Shown: piece by piece, positions 48,202-64,000 of the stretch
Numbering within the stretch: the first letter of the stretch is position 1
Layout of the letters: every line of letters begins with the position of its first letter
NCBI RefSeq assembly: GCF_049243985.1
Contig: NC_135379.1
Coordinates: forward strand, 8,710,001 to 8,774,000
Direction of reading: 5' to 3'
DNA: 64,000 nt
Source: Paroedura picta
Taxonomy: Eukaryota > Chordata > Lepidosauria > Squamata > Gekkonidae
Notes under the pieces: generated by a model
Told to the model about the DNA's origin: nothing
What the model saw: only the letters and a program-made list of their open reading frames with translations
Database searches by the model: none
Position numbers and translations under genes: made by a program

Positions 48202-49229
48202 AACTAGAGTTTTGGTATCTGATGAATGGACTCATGAAAGCTCAGACCCTCAAAAATCTAAGGAGCTACTGGACTGGATTCTAGCTGCCCTACTGTAGAC
48301 CAAGTATCCTCTGAAACAACAAAAAGTTAACCTGTACCTTAAGTATAAAACATCTATTTTGAAGAGTAGCAGAAATGTTTTTTTGGGAAACCGTAGTAGA
48401 ACCCAGAGATTACAAATATGCTCAAGGGGCTCTTGAGACCATCACAAAGCCATTTTCAAGATATCTCTTCAGGACTCCAGTTTCCATTTTTTAGGTGTGT
48501 TAATGTATTATGAATATTATACATGGCACCTTTTCATCCCACAAATACCTGTCCTGTCCTTGGCAATCATGGTGGGGCAGAGCTTTTGGAAGCTAGCAGT
48601 CCTCCTTCAGTTAAAGATACAGAGGGGGAGTGAACCAGTGTTGTCAGGTGCAGCAGCAGCCAAACTGAAAGACAGTAAGAGAACAGGACTTTTTCTAATG
48701 AGGGTGCAAATAAGAGAGGTTTCATTTGTTAAAGGAGTAAATAAACAGGTAAATAGCTGAAGACATCTTAAATCAGTTGTACATTTAAGGCACAGACGCT
48801 GTCCAAATATTCACTAGGGCTTTTGCGTTACTTAGGTGACTAGGCAACATCAACAGCAACTGAAAATCCAGTCAACAAAATTGCTTGTTGAAGATAATGA
48901 CATACAAACAAGCTGGTCATATTAGTTGTGATCTAAAGTGCATGCATTTTGTGCCTGCTCAGTACTACTAGCCCATACCATCCTGAATTATTTATTTGTT
49001 CCATCTTTTTTGCTGAGGCTCAAGGCAGATTTTTCCATAGCACAGGCACCTTTTCAGCCCCACATCATCTTACCTTAACTTTGTGAGTTGAGTTGGGCTT
49101 GGGTACGTGTGACTGATGGGAGAGTTACTAAGATAGCTTTATAGCTGAGCAGTTATGCGAGTTCAGGTTTTTCCAGCCTGAGTCTTGTTGGCTTTTGAGT
49201 GGTAAAATTGAAATATTGTTGTTCCGCCT

Positions 49230-49475
49230 ACTTAATGGCGTATTGGTTAGGAGCGTGGACTTCTAATCTGGCAAGCCAGGTTTGATTTCCCGCTCCTCCA
49301 CATGCAGCCAGCTGGGTGACCTTGGGCTTGCCACAGCACTGATAAAGCTATTCTGACCAAGTAGTAATATCAGGGCTTTCTCAGCCTCACCCACCTCACA
49401 GGGTGTCTGTTGTGGGGAGAGGAAAGGGAAGGTGATTGTAAACCACCTTGAGACTCCTGGTAGAGAAAAGCATCA
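49230..49475 (+). repeat. tRNA-derived SINE, plus strand, in WDR37 intron 1
   Basis: ATTGGTTAGGAGCGTGGACT, CCAGGTTTGATTTCC (B box), CACAGGGTGTCTGTTGTGGG. The 3' tail is reduced. Confidence 0.85.
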
Positions 49476-50869
49476 ACTGAATCTGCTATGGAAATGCATA
49501 TTAATATTTCAGTGTCAAAATCAAACAGGCTAGGCACACCTGTTCTAGTAATCCTTATAGTGTTGCTTAGATTTATACATTTTGTTTGTGCTTAATCACA
49601 TTTCCGATTTGATACATGGCCACTCTTTTAACCACTCTTGGAAATGTTGTATGTTTCAAAATGGAAATTTTCTACTCTTCTAAAGCATTTCATTAGGATT
49701 TTCATAATATTATAATGCTAAATTCATACAGTAAATACTAAAATTGAAGCATTGTTTGAGTAGGGAGCCTGCCTGCACAGAACTCTGTTCGTCTGCCACA
49801 AAGTCAGTCTTGTACTGTGCCAGTCCTAGCTAGTTTTACCTAGGGCACCATGTTATTCAGTCACATCCCATGAAGCGGGCAGGGCTCCCTTGGAAAGTCG
49901 ATGGAAACTACCCATATCCGTGTCACTTTGGATATGTGCAGCGGTTTTCCTATGTCAGTTTTGCCAGGGTTCATGTTTTGTAGCTTTTTAGCAAAGAGAG
50001 AGGGGGGCTATTTTACAAAAATCCAATTTATAATTCTTATAAAGCAGTGCATGTTTTACATTTTATTAACTGAGTCCCAATTACCTGATGTCTCAAGCTT
50101 GCAAGAATTTGCACAGGATTGTAATTTTTGCATTCAAGTGTAGGCTTTTGTTTTTTTTAGTCACATGTGCTCTAGTTTCTGCTTGCAGCTGCTCCAAAAT
50201 CCCTTATTTTTTTCTCCAACTGGCAAGATTATGGCAGTGAAGGGACCTGGTTTGCTTATAAAAGAAAAAATGTATGGATTAACCAAATGGGAATTTAAGC
50301 CCAGTTCTCATTGGGATAATATGTATCTTCAGTGTACTATATTAGTCTTGATGATTCGGGGCTACCAAGAATGAAAACGTCTCCCTGCTCCCTCCCAATC
50401 CCTTTACATAGAAATCTAAATACAAGGAAGGGAAGTTTTTAGCTTAGCTTTCCCGCTGACATGTTCACATTGTACAAAGGGTTTTGTCTTGGGAGACAGC
50501 ATTTTGTATCTACAATCTGAAATGGTAACCTCAAGATGTAGACCTTGGACTCATCACAGTCTCCCAGCCCAACCCACCTCACAAAGTTGTTGTGAGGACT
50601 CAGAGAGAAGAGCCATGTCATAAGCTGCTTTGGGCCCTGATTATGGAGAAAATTGGAATATAAAATACAAGTTTTAAAAGGGCGCAACACCTGTCTAATA
50701 CTTTCCAGTGGTCCAGGATAAAGGCAGTCATGACAAGGTCATTAATTAAAGTTTTCCCATCTTTGCTGTCTTTGTGAGTAACCTCTAACAATGCGCTTTT
50801 GAGTGTTTTGAAGTACGAACCACTGCCCTTCTTCATAATCTTGTGCTGCTATTAGAAGTTAAATTTCAC

Positions 50870-51480
50870 AGTGGTTGTTGGACTAGAACCGAAAGGAAGA
50901 TATTTTTTGAGTTTCCTAACGTCTCACGAAGTTGCGTTATTCCATTTCCTTTTGAAAGCCTTCCTTTGTAATAAGAGAACTTAACGGTGGTTAAAATCTG
51001 CCTTCAAAATTAAGCCGCCGTGGAATGGAACGGGCTGGAGATTTGGCTGAGGCATTTATATCCGATCTACCATCCTCTCTCCTCTAATCTGTAAGCCATT
51101 TTAAATGAACAAATGAGGAAGCGTACTGCTTTAGTCATTCCTTCCACATCCTGAAACGCTAAAATGGTCTCTGCCTTTCAGAGGCATATAGTCCCTAGGG
51201 ATTTTTTCCCCCTTCCGTTACACAACCTGTCTTGATTGTTAAACATCAGAAAAGCTAGCAGATACCAGCGATTGCTGGATTAGGTGATTTAGCTGGGAGA
51301 TTGTAACATCATTGCTTGAACTTTGATGTTCATTACTCACGTTCCGTTGTAGCTCATTACTGCAAAACCGCAATTTATTTTATATTTCTTTCCAAAAGGT
51401 GATATCTGTTGCCTAAAGCTAGACTTCATGCACGTCATTGTACTTATACAACATATAAAATATGTTCTTAGATAAATTGG
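50870..51480. other. WDR37: Repeat-free segment of WDR37 intron 1, possible regulatory element
   Basis: Complex, non-repetitive sequence around 50890-51380 with even base use (for example AATTAAGCCGCCGTGGAATG, TTACACAACCTGTCTTGATT) between repeat-laden flanks. Candidate conserved element by texture only. Confidence 0.3.
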
Positions 51481-52242
51481 AATAACTGTATTGAAAAGGT
51501 ATATATAACCAGTTAATTTTGCATTAATGTTGTGTGGAACATGGCATTTCTTTTACACCTGGTGCATGTAGACATGTTAGCATGTAAGCTTTCTGTGGTA
51601 AATGTCTTTTTTCCCCCTCATGGAAGCAATGGATCATAGTAAAACTTTGCTTATATGTGCCCCCAAGTTCTTTTGTGTTTCAGCAGATTAGACGTAGGTA
51701 CTCAAATGTGTTGTAACTTCTGTTGCAGTCGATAAAGACATATTCGCAGTGCAGTCCTTAAAAATGGTTCCCTAGGAGTAAGTTTGGTTGAAAATATCTG
51801 AGTGAGGTTCTGATTAGACTTGCGTAGAGTGCTGAGGAGGTAGATTGGACTTGACCACTTCAGATCGCAGATTGGAAAATTGCTCTGTGTTGGTTTTTCA
51901 CAGGGAGAAAGGAAGAAGATAGACTGTTTCCCTGGTTGTGTTTACTTTTTGCATGGAATTGTCTTTATGTAATGGAGCATTCAAAGCCAGAATTCCTTAC
52001 CTGCAGCCAGGAGTATAACAGTCCATTCTACAGTTTCGGGGGCTCTGCCAGGCCTCATTCTAAAATAATTCTGCTGGTGTTAAGAGTGTATCTTCCTTAG
52101 TATAATTGCCACTGGAATAAGTAAAATTTGCTTTCAAGTAAGTATGCTGATGTGATGTTATAAGTGTACCTAGCTACTTTGGAGTTTTTGAATTTTTAAA
52201 GTGAGGAGAGTAATTGCAAACAGCAAAATGTGTATTGTGCAA

Positions 52243-54566
52243 ATTCTCCCTCTGAGGGGGCAGGGACATCCTTTAGGTGATTTCCACCATTCCATCAGGG
52301 AGGCAGGACTTCTTCCTGCTTGTGCTCAGTGGGAGTCACCCAAGCTCAGTTCATTTCCTGCCTCGCATAGGGAGACAGCTAGTCAGGCAGTGGGCAGCCC
52401 TTCTTTATATTCTAACCTATTTCTATTATATTTCTGTTGTAATCTGAATTCTTTCTTAAGACTTTTATAGCTGGTGGAACACTATTATTATAGTTGCTCT
52501 TCACTCCAGCCGCCCTGAACAAAGGGAGACAAGCTGGTAGAGGCACACTCTCCAAATGAGAGCAGGCGGCCACTACAAGCCCCTGATGGGCAGGTGGCAA
52601 CCCAGGCATGCAGAGCTGCAATTCAGAAGGCGTTCTCCTTTCGGAGATGGATTTGCATGCCCCAATAACTGGGGGAGAGATGGCAAAATCGGCGGGCGCG
52701 TTCTCTAGGACTGTCCCTTACCTGACCGACGAGGAGGCTTCCCAGTCAGCAGTGAAACATTTCAGGAGAGACAGGGTGGCACGGGGAGCTTCTAAAAAGC
52801 TACTGAGAAAGACAGTGGCCATTTTAAAGACTTGGGAGGCACGCAGCAGCAAAAAGTCTCGCAAGATTGATTCAGAGGAGGATGACACATTAAGCACCTC
52901 CGGGCACAAGGGAATGTCTAATGATTTAATTAATTATGAGAATGGTGAGATCTGAACTGAATGCAAAAAGTAGCCCCCAAAGCCCGTAATGATGTGGGGG
53001 TTGGACGAAGCAGATTGCCATGTCTTGGCTGCAGCCAGGAGAGTGCAGCAGAAGAACACCAGGGGAGATCCTGGAGAAATAAAGCAGCCCAAAAGCATGT
53101 TGACTATAGCCCCTCCAGAGACAGTACACATTCTGATGGGAAGGGGTCCTCCAAAGAAAACCTGGAGTTCTATCCTGGAGGAAACTGTAGAGAAAATGAT
53201 ACTTCCAGAACTTAAGCGCTTTTCCAAGCCTGATAATTATCAATACTTGTTGGAAAGGTGCAATAGAATTTCGATGCCTTCCACCAGACAGGTTGGGGAA
53301 GTCTCCACAACCATAGTCAAAAGAAATAGAATTGTAGCAACACAATTGGCTATAAATCATTTACTACAAATTCAGGCCATGGAAAAAGTGCCTTAGGCAG
53401 AAAGAAAACAATTGAGTATAGTCCATACATTATTTGGAAGACAGTGTTAGATCTGAAGTATTAGATAAATTCATAAAAACAAGATGGACATAATGGAAAC
53501 GTTAAGATCCATAACAGACATCGTACAAAGAGGAGACCTGACGTCTGTACATGTAAAGGAAGCGTATATCAATACCTGAGGGTCTGTGTGCAATAAGAAT
53601 ACAAGGTTCTTTCATTCAATGGCCCCAAGAATTTTCTAAAAGATGGATTAGTTCCGGTAGCCATGCTAAGAGGAATGGAAGTACATCTGTACGCTTATTT
53701 GGGTGTCTTCTTAATAAGAACGCCTTCTGTAGACAGGGCATGGAACAACACAGTACTCATGATGAAAATATTCAGGAGTTTGTATTTGTGATAAATGGCT
53801 CAAAGAGTTCATTGGAACCAGCACACAAGATAGAATACTTAGGAGTGTAAAAGGATGCAAACAACAGTAGACAGTACATTCAATGAGAAGCACAGCAACT
53901 AATGCCACCTTAATCAAGAGAACTTCAATAGAAGAAATTTGTAATGCGGCTACATGGTCCTCAATCTTGAAGTTGATTAGTCATTACAAGATACATTCCT
54001 ACAGTGTAGCACAAGCAACATCTGGTAGGAAATTACTACAGCAGATAGAGCAAGACCAAGTAAATGATCCCGGAAGACAGGACACAGCTTGGGGGGGGGG
54101 GTCCCAGAGGATGTCCTCTCCCTCTCAGAGGGAGAACGACGATGGGATACTTACCATGAAGAGTCCTTCTCCTCTGAAGGGAAAAAGAGGACATCCTCCT
54201 CACTCCCACATCATCATTAACAACAACAACAAAATAAAAAAAATCAGCATCATCTGGAGAACCTGAAGATGAGTGGATGAACAATCACTTGGGTCTGCCA
54301 TAGTTATCAGTGATATTTTGCTGATTCCTTCTATTTTTCTTCTTGTTGTTACACTATGTTGTATAGTTAACAGTGTGATAGTTACGTTATAGAAGCTGTT
54401 GGGAGTTCCTGAACTGAGTTTGGGTGACTCCCACCAAGCACAAACAGGAAGAAGAATTTGAATAAGTCCTGCCTCCCTGATGGAGCGGTGGAAATCACCC
54501 AGAGGATGTCCTCTTTTTCACCTCAGAGGAGAAGGACTTTTCATGGTAAGTATCCAGTGGTTGTTC
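52243..54566 (+). mobile_element. DIRS-like tyrosine-recombinase retrotransposon, degraded fossil in WDR37 intron 1
   Basis: About 2.3 kb bounded by inverted terminal repeats: the left end (about 52243-52355) is complementary to the right end (about 54410-54566), sharing a GGGAGGCAGGACTT block. Near 54105-54190 an internal region is complementary to both termini, the hallmark of DIRS elements. Between them lie a gag-like region (about 52600-53400) and remnants with reverse-transcriptase-like and tyrosine-recombinase-like sequence (about 53600-54060, including an ATWSS block typical of the DIRS recombinase C terminus). It is much shorter than a full-length family member and broken many times over, so inactive. 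The terminal repeats are still easily aligned, so it is not extremely old. Confidence 0.8.
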
Positions 54567-55724
54567 GCACTTATGCAGTTCTTGTGACCTTTAGTTTGGA
54601 TGAAAACAAGAGAATTAAAGTACAGGTGGCAGTTTTTGCATGCTTCGAGTATAATAAACTTTAAAACTCTTTTTGACTGGTTTTTGTATTGTTTTACTAA
54701 TCATTATTTAATATGGTTTTCATAGGATTTTTAACATGACACTGATATACTGGACAGGTAATTTCCATTGTTTTTGAAAACCTAATCCAATAGAGTAAAT
54801 CCAGGTAATTGACAGGAATGAGCATCTGTGTGTCTCCTTGTAGCATCATTTCACCAAGGGCATATTCCATTAATTCCACGTTATTAATTAAGTTTTTAAG
54901 AATGTTGTGGTGAAATGTGCTATTGATTCCAACCAAAATAAAAATCACTTTTACATTTGGGAGAAGTGATTTATGGCTAAAATTTTCAAAAGGGTGGTAG
55001 TGTTTTCCTTTATATGTCAAACATTGCCTCTTCTTCTTTCCCCTTAAATAAAAAAGGTTAAGACTTCTATTTTCCTAGGGAAGTGGCTTGTGGGTAGATT
55101 TAAAATAATGCCAAACACATTCAGGGCTGCTTTGCACATGATGTTTTTCCCACATTAGCGTTCTGATGTGCGCTTGTAACAACTTGCACATTCGCTGTGG
55201 CTTCACATATGATAATTTATGTGGGGCTTCCATATGGATTCTTCGTGTGGGAGGATTGTCACGTGCCAGCTGTCCTTGGAGATTGATCCTGCTTGTTCTA
55301 TCTCTCCTCCTTCCCTGTGCATTTGCTTGCTTGCTGCTGCTTCCAGTGTAAGGTATATCTTTCTGCAAGATCTTGGGAAGGCTTGCATGCAATGTGTGAG
55401 TTTCCTTAAATGATGCATGAAAATGCCGATGCATGAAAATGTGCAAGAGAAAATTTTAGTATAATGAAACGCAGAATGATGATGTCCAGCTGACTAAACT
55501 GTCGGTATTTTGTGAATGAATCACTTTTCTCTAGTTGTCGAGTCCCATTAATGTTAGGTTTCAGCAATGTTTAAAATGCATTTTGCCATTTTTTTTTTTA
55601 GTTTTATATTTTTATTGTTTGGAGATTATCCCTGTGGAGTTCAGGGTGGCATACTTGACTCTCCTTCTAGCTATTTTATTCTCACAAGCAGCCCTAATGC
55701 GGTGAGTAATGTTGAATAAGAGTG

Positions 55725-55985
55725 TCAGACCGAAAGAAGATGAGTTTGTACCCTGCTTTTGACTACTTAAAGGAGACTCAAAATGGCTTACAATTTCCGT
55801 TCCCTTCCTCTCCTCACAGTAGACACCCCGTGAGGTAGCTGAGAGAGCTCTATCGCTGAAAGAGCTCTATGAACTGTGAGTAGCCCAAGGTCACCCAACT
55901 GGCTGGATGTAGAGGAAGAACGGAGAATCAAACCTAGCTCACCAGATCAGAAGCTGCCGATCTTAACTACTACACCGAGCTGGCT
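55725..55985 (-). repeat. tRNA-derived SINE, minus strand, in WDR37 intron 1
   Basis: Reverse-orientation copy: GACTCAAAATGGCTTACAAT, ACAGTAGACACCCCGTGAGG, and a head near TACTACACCGAGCTGGC (55968-55984). Confidence 0.8.
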
Positions 55986-56122
55986 TACCAGTTTGTGTTT
56001 TTGTCTAAATTATATATTTAAAACCTCATTAGGTTTGTATTTTTGTGTGTTTCGTATAGTGCCAGCTGATGGATGGCTTCAAGGTTGCCTTTCAGTTCAC
56101 TTGAGCAGAAGAGCACCTAGGG

Positions 56123-56442
56123 CAGACTTTCTCAACCAGGGTTTTGTGAAACCCTGGGGCAATCGTTGCTGGCTCTGGAAGGGTTTCCCGAATGGGTGGG
56201 AGTTAATTGTTTTACATATATTTTAAATAGTTGTTAAACATTTATTGGGAGATATGACTACATATGGTCATGTCAACTCCCACCCAAAATGTCCGATGAT
56301 GGGCCGGAAAGAGGTGGGGAGGGGGCTGTGGGTGGCTATGCTTCCAAACCACATTCTGCTTGATTGTGCCACTTCTGGGGTTTCTCAAAGCCAGAAGGAT
56401 GTTTCAGGGGTTTCTCAACAGTAAAAAAGTTGAGAAAGGCAG
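56123..56442. mobile_element. hAT-like element (CAGGCTTTCTCAACC family), old copy
   Basis: Starts CAGACTTTCTCAACCAGG, ends GTTGAGAAAGGCAG. The flanking octamers match only partly, so it is older than its relatives. Confidence 0.7.
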
Positions 56443-56769
56443 ACTGAGGGATTGGATCCAAAGGCGCACTTCTGTTCATGTGAACTGAAAGGCAATTCTG
56501 AAGCCAGCCATAGGACTATGCAAAAATAAAAGCCCAGTTGTCTTTAAGAATCATGTGTTAGACACAAATGGAAGTTGCTTGATGTCTGTCACTCTGGCTC
56601 AACTTAATCTTCTCCATTGAGGCTGCTTGGTGAGAATCAAATGGGCGGGGATGCCATTTGCTTCACAAATAATTGTAGATGGAATGATTTTAAATAGGGG
56701 GCACTCACGTTATTACTTCCAAGTTTTTGGAACTGAGCTTGTATCATGTTGATTCTGATCCCAGCTTTA

Positions 56770-57205
56770 GAATCATAGAGTTGGAAGGACCTACTGGGTC
56801 ATCTAGTCCAACCTCCTGCACCATGCAGGACACCCACAACCCTCTCGCTGACAGTGTAACCTGCCACCCCCTTGAATCTTCACAGGGTCAGCCTCTCCGT
56901 CACATCTATCTAGCCTCTGTTTTAAAATTTCCAAAGATGGAGAACCCACCACCTCCCGAGGAAGCCTATTCCACTGAGAAACCACTCTGTGAGGAATTTC
57001 TTCCTGATGTTTAGACAGAATTTCTTTTGAATTAATTTCATCCCATTAGATCTGGTCTGGCTTTCCAGGGCAAGAGAGAACAACTCTGCTCCATCTTCTA
57101 TATTGCAGCCTTTTAACTACTTAAAAATGGCTATCAGATCCTCTCTCAGTCATCTCCTCTCCAGGCTAAACAGACTAAGCTCCCTCAACCTTTCCTCATA
57201 CGTCT
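56770..57205 (-). mobile_element. CR1 LINE 3' end, minus strand
   Basis: AGAATCATAGAGTTGGAAGG at the left. The minus frame gives VSQWNRLPREVVGSPSLEIL near 56960-57000, the CR1 ORF2 C terminus. Very similar to 6787-7190. Confidence 0.88.
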
Positions 57206-57209
57206 TGCT

Positions 57210-58130
57210 TTCTTTTTGTTGTGCTCACGAAGAATAGCAGAGGGCCCTTAACCGGGGTGAAAGTTGCTCCCTCGATGCTGCAAAATGACATAAATAATTA
57301 GCAAAAGAGCCGATGAATGTTTGTGTTGGGAACACATTGCAAATTGTGGATATAATAGGTGCTTAGGTTTATAACGACAGAGGTAACGGAAAATGAAGGG
57401 AATGCAGTTTCCTGTTTCCTCAAAGCAGAAGCTTTAAGGAGAGTTCAGTGGAAGTATTTTAGCAACTATCTACTGTTAGCCACCGTGCACCAGTTACGGG
57501 AGTGACGTGGTATAAATTAAATAATAATAATAATAAATAAATAACAGAGTCAGCACAGGGAGACATTTGCTCCCATGAAGCAAGCATAATTCACTTTGTG
57601 TAAAGCAGATATTCTCATAAGAGACTTCTCCCAAAGTGCCATGATTTGGCAGCCATTTGGAAATGGCAGTTGGCTCGTAGACTGCCCACAGAAGCAGCTT
57701 CAGGGGCTTGAAAGAAATGACCTTTGCTGATATTTGTGTAGCAAGAGGAGAGCCATCTGCAGCTCTTTAATTATTGCGATTGAACAAAGCCCAATTGATT
57801 TTTTCTCTGTATTGATTTCAGGTGCCCGCCCCCACTCACACACGTGTCCCTGACCGTATATTTGATAATGTACATTAAAAAAAAGCCCTCTAGCTCTTAT
57901 TAGTTTAAACTGTGGTCTTCTCATTCCTACTTTACTTTAAAGCATTTTGGATGGTTAGAGATTGCACCCTTCTTTCCTTACTTTATTTGTACTGCCAAAC
58001 ACTGGATCTTTTTCTTGGTCTGTCATTACAGTTCTGGAACTTGATTCTGGAAATTACTGTTGCTTCCTGTCTATACGTTGACATCCTTTTGATCTTAATT
58101 TTAAAACAAAGGTATCAATGAAGTTCCCGT
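57210..58130. other. WDR37: WDR37 intron 1, unassigned
   Basis: An (ATAATA)n-type stretch near 57515-57540. The remainder is non-repetitive, with no exon signal. Confidence 0.35.
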
Positions 58131-58137
58131 GATGGGT

Positions 58138-58475
58138 AGAGTCATAGAGTTGGAACGGACCTCCAGGGTAATCCAGGCAACCCTGCTGCATAATGCAACA
58201 ACTCACAACTACCTGCCTACCCACAGTGACCCCAATTTCATGCCCAAGTTATCAAAAAATCTCCAGAATCCAGCCTGGCCTGGAGGGAATTCACCTACCA
58301 TCCCACAGTGGCAATCAGCAATTCCCTGGGTATGCAAGGAAGGGCCACAGGAGACAAGCATTAACACATCCCTTCCTGCCCACCTACTCACAATCTGCCT
58401 AAGTTCATAAAATCAGAATTTCTGTCAGATGACTAGTCTCTGCTTAAAAACGTCCAAAGAAGGATAACCCACCAC
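58138..58475 (-). mobile_element. CR1 LINE 3' end, minus strand, diverged
   Basis: GTCATAGAGTTGGAACGGAC at the left and CCACCACCTCCCAAGGAAG at the right; the middle differs from the other CR1 copies here, suggesting another subfamily. Confidence 0.7.
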
Positions 58476-58844
58476 CTCCCAAGGAAGGTAAAATTAGGGC
58501 CATTTCCTGAAGATTGAAATCTTGATTATTTTGAACAAAAAGCTTTCTTCCCTATATGATGCAAGTCCATGCGGCAGTAGGCACACCCTAGCGGAAGAGG
58601 TCTGTTGTTTGAAGATACCATTTCTAAGGTGGTATCTGTCTCCTGCTGGCTTTGTAAGTACTTGGTGAATTGGAGTTACTTTTTAAATCAATTGAACAAT
58701 TTCTAACCCATAAATCATGTAGGGTAAAGAAACATGGTAACTCTAGTGAACATGGATGTTGGAAAAAAAACTATCTGGGAATACTGCTGATTAAACTGGC
58801 TCATGTATAATAACAACAACAAAAAATAGAGTGATGGTTGTTCA

Positions 58845-58975
58845 TTTAGTCTGAGGAAGAGTGCTTGCACTCGAAAGTTCACGCCTTGAATAAATCTTTG
58901 TTGGTCTTAAAGGTGCTATTGGACTCTATTTTTGTTGTACTACTTCAGACCAACACAGCTACCCACTTCCATCTG
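58845..58975 (-). repeat. GGTAGCYGTGTTGGTCTGAA-family repeat, minus strand
   Basis: Reverse copy with CTTGCACTCGAAAG, AATAAATCTTTGTTGGTCTT and the end CAGACCAACACAGCTACCC. Same family as the fold-back at 21131-21316. Confidence 0.8.
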
Positions 58976-59038
58976 GCTCATGTATGTGAGTCTTGGATAC
59001 AATGCATTTTCTTCACTGATTTTCAGTAAATGTGGTCT

Positions 59039-59235
59039 CATAGAATCCTAGAGTTGGAAGGGGCCATCCAGGCCATCTAGTCCAACCCCCTGCACTGTAC
59101 AGGATCAGCCTGAAGCATCCAGGATAAGTATCTGTCCAGCTGCCACTTGAGGACTGCCAGTGAGGGGGAGCTCATCACATTCTTAGGCAGCCCATTCCAC
59201 TGCTGAACTCCTCTGAGGAGAGAAAAACGGTTCAT
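59039..59235 (-). mobile_element. CR1 LINE 3' end, minus strand
   Basis: CATAGAATCCTAGAGTTGG at the left, then CCATCTAGTCCAACCCCCTG; the right part reads GGCAGCCCATTCCACTGCTG. Confidence 0.85.
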
Positions 59236-59239
59236 GCAT

Positions 59240-59940
59240 GGTGACAGTGGTTGAAGTCTACTGTCTGGTAATTTAGATGCACTTCACACTAGTATTATAA
59301 TAGTAAAGTCTGAGGTTGCATCTCATTAATGTGAAAGAGTCAGAGTTTAAAAGATGCAACATTGACAAATTGTTTTTCTTTGCATAGATAGAACGAGGTA
59401 CCAAAAAGATCCCACGTTCTGTGAATGAACGCATTCTGGAAAATTAAGCCAAATGATATTTAGACGTTTGAGTCTAAATATTTCACTTGGCATTGCCCTT
59501 CAAACATCATCTTCCTGTATTTCCAGCTGGGTTTGACGCTGCATGTGTTACAATGGGCGTTTGGTTGTTTCCTGGAGGCATTTCAGGATGTTCGCTGGGT
59601 TTGGAAAGCACTGAGTAGGTGTAAAGGGGATTAAATTGTTTTCTTTATTGAATGGCTTTGCTAGTTAGCAATTCATGGGGGACTGTGTAATGTAATAATT
59701 CTGCTGTTTTAAGGTGCATTCATTTGCAATTAAAGACAACATCTGGTTTGCTTACAGAATGAATTACGGTGCTAATCTTAATTCAAAGCAGATCCCTCCC
59801 TCACCCCACCCCCCCAAAGCCCTTAAAATAATTCAAGAACTCATTAGGCCTAAATGTTTCCATTCCAGTTAATAGTTCTAAGAGTAGCTGGTTATAAAAG
59901 CCAAATGGTGATATTTAATACTTGGTTTTTAGTTTATCTT
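59240..59940. other. WDR37: Non-repetitive sequence just before WDR37 exon 2
   Basis: No transposon similarity. A small hairpin is formed by ATATTTAGACGTTTGAGTCT AAATAT (about 59457-59482). Possibly conserved intronic sequence. Confidence 0.3.
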
Positions 59941-59971
59941 AGGAGCTTCTGGGAAGTTATTTTTTGAAGTA

Positions 59972-63715
<3,744 letters not shown>

Positions 63716-64000
63716 GTATGAAGCACATCTTGAACCTTTCTGTTCCCTTCAGTATTGACTTGACCAAGCTGATTGGCAGCTTTATGTTAAGTACTGTCTA
63801 CTTATATGCATTCTCTCAAGGCTCCTGGGGTGACGAGCATCTACGTTTTTATCCAGTACTTCAAGATGCATTAATGAAGGTGTTATTAAACAATTATGTA
63901 TTTCTAAAGGATGTTTGACACAAGGGAAAACCACCACAGTTCGTTAGCAGGGCTCCTTAGCAGTCCTTAATGAGCAGTCAGCAGGCCGGGAGGCCCTCAT

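Noticed and set aside
59390-59450. Possible small exon before WDR37 exon 2 (ends in an in-frame TAA)
   Set aside because: The short open stretch has no known counterpart in WDR37 and no donor that would connect it to the next exon.

Overview
This window is vertebrate nuclear DNA. It is most likely from a squamate reptile: it holds a Sauria-type tRNA SINE, 5S-rRNA-like SINEs, CR1 and L2-like LINE ends, several hAT families and a DIRS-type element. A gecko is possible, but the sequence alone does not settle the species. Genes are widely spaced, introns are repeat-rich, and each gene start sits in a CpG-rich island.

Layout. Bases 1-20,300 are intergenic: a processed pseudogene of lactate dehydrogenase B (minus strand), a small retroelement reverse-transcriptase fragment, many transposon copies and some repeat-poor stretches. 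Bases 20,605-36,434 hold GTPBP4 (NOG1), a 60S-ribosome assembly GTPase, on the plus strand. All 17 coding exons could be placed and give 634 residues, the length I recall for the human protein. Bases 38,013-42,504 hold IDI1 (isopentenyl-diphosphate delta-isomerase) on the minus strand, in five coding exons that give either a 227-residue core enzyme or a 298-residue form with an N-terminal extension. Bases about 45,290-63,715 hold the 5' part of WDR37 on the plus strand: a probable noncoding first exon, a 14.4-kb first intron, and coding exons for the first 132 residues. The WD repeats lie beyond the right edge.

The order GTPBP4 - IDI1 - WDR37, with GTPBP4 and IDI1 convergent and IDI1 and WDR37 divergent, is that of human 10p15.3, so this is conserved amniote synteny. 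The three genes do not form one pathway: ribosome biogenesis, isoprenoid/sterol synthesis, and a PACS-associated WD40 protein. Their promoters carry different motifs: TCTCGCGAGA plus an ETS site for GTPBP4, clustered CCAAT boxes for IDI1, and a palindromic GTCACGTGAC E-box plus ETS sites for WDR37.

Most of the remaining structure is transposon layering. The clearest cases are hAT elements with exact 8-bp target duplications, nested insertions, two hAT elements in tandem sharing one target octamer, two fold-back insertions with 12-14-bp target duplications in GTPBP4 introns, a degraded DIRS-like element in WDR37 intron 1, and a GC-AG intron in GTPBP4. I found no evidence of a new gene system; the most unusual items are the fold-back insertions and transposon remnants inside promoter regions.
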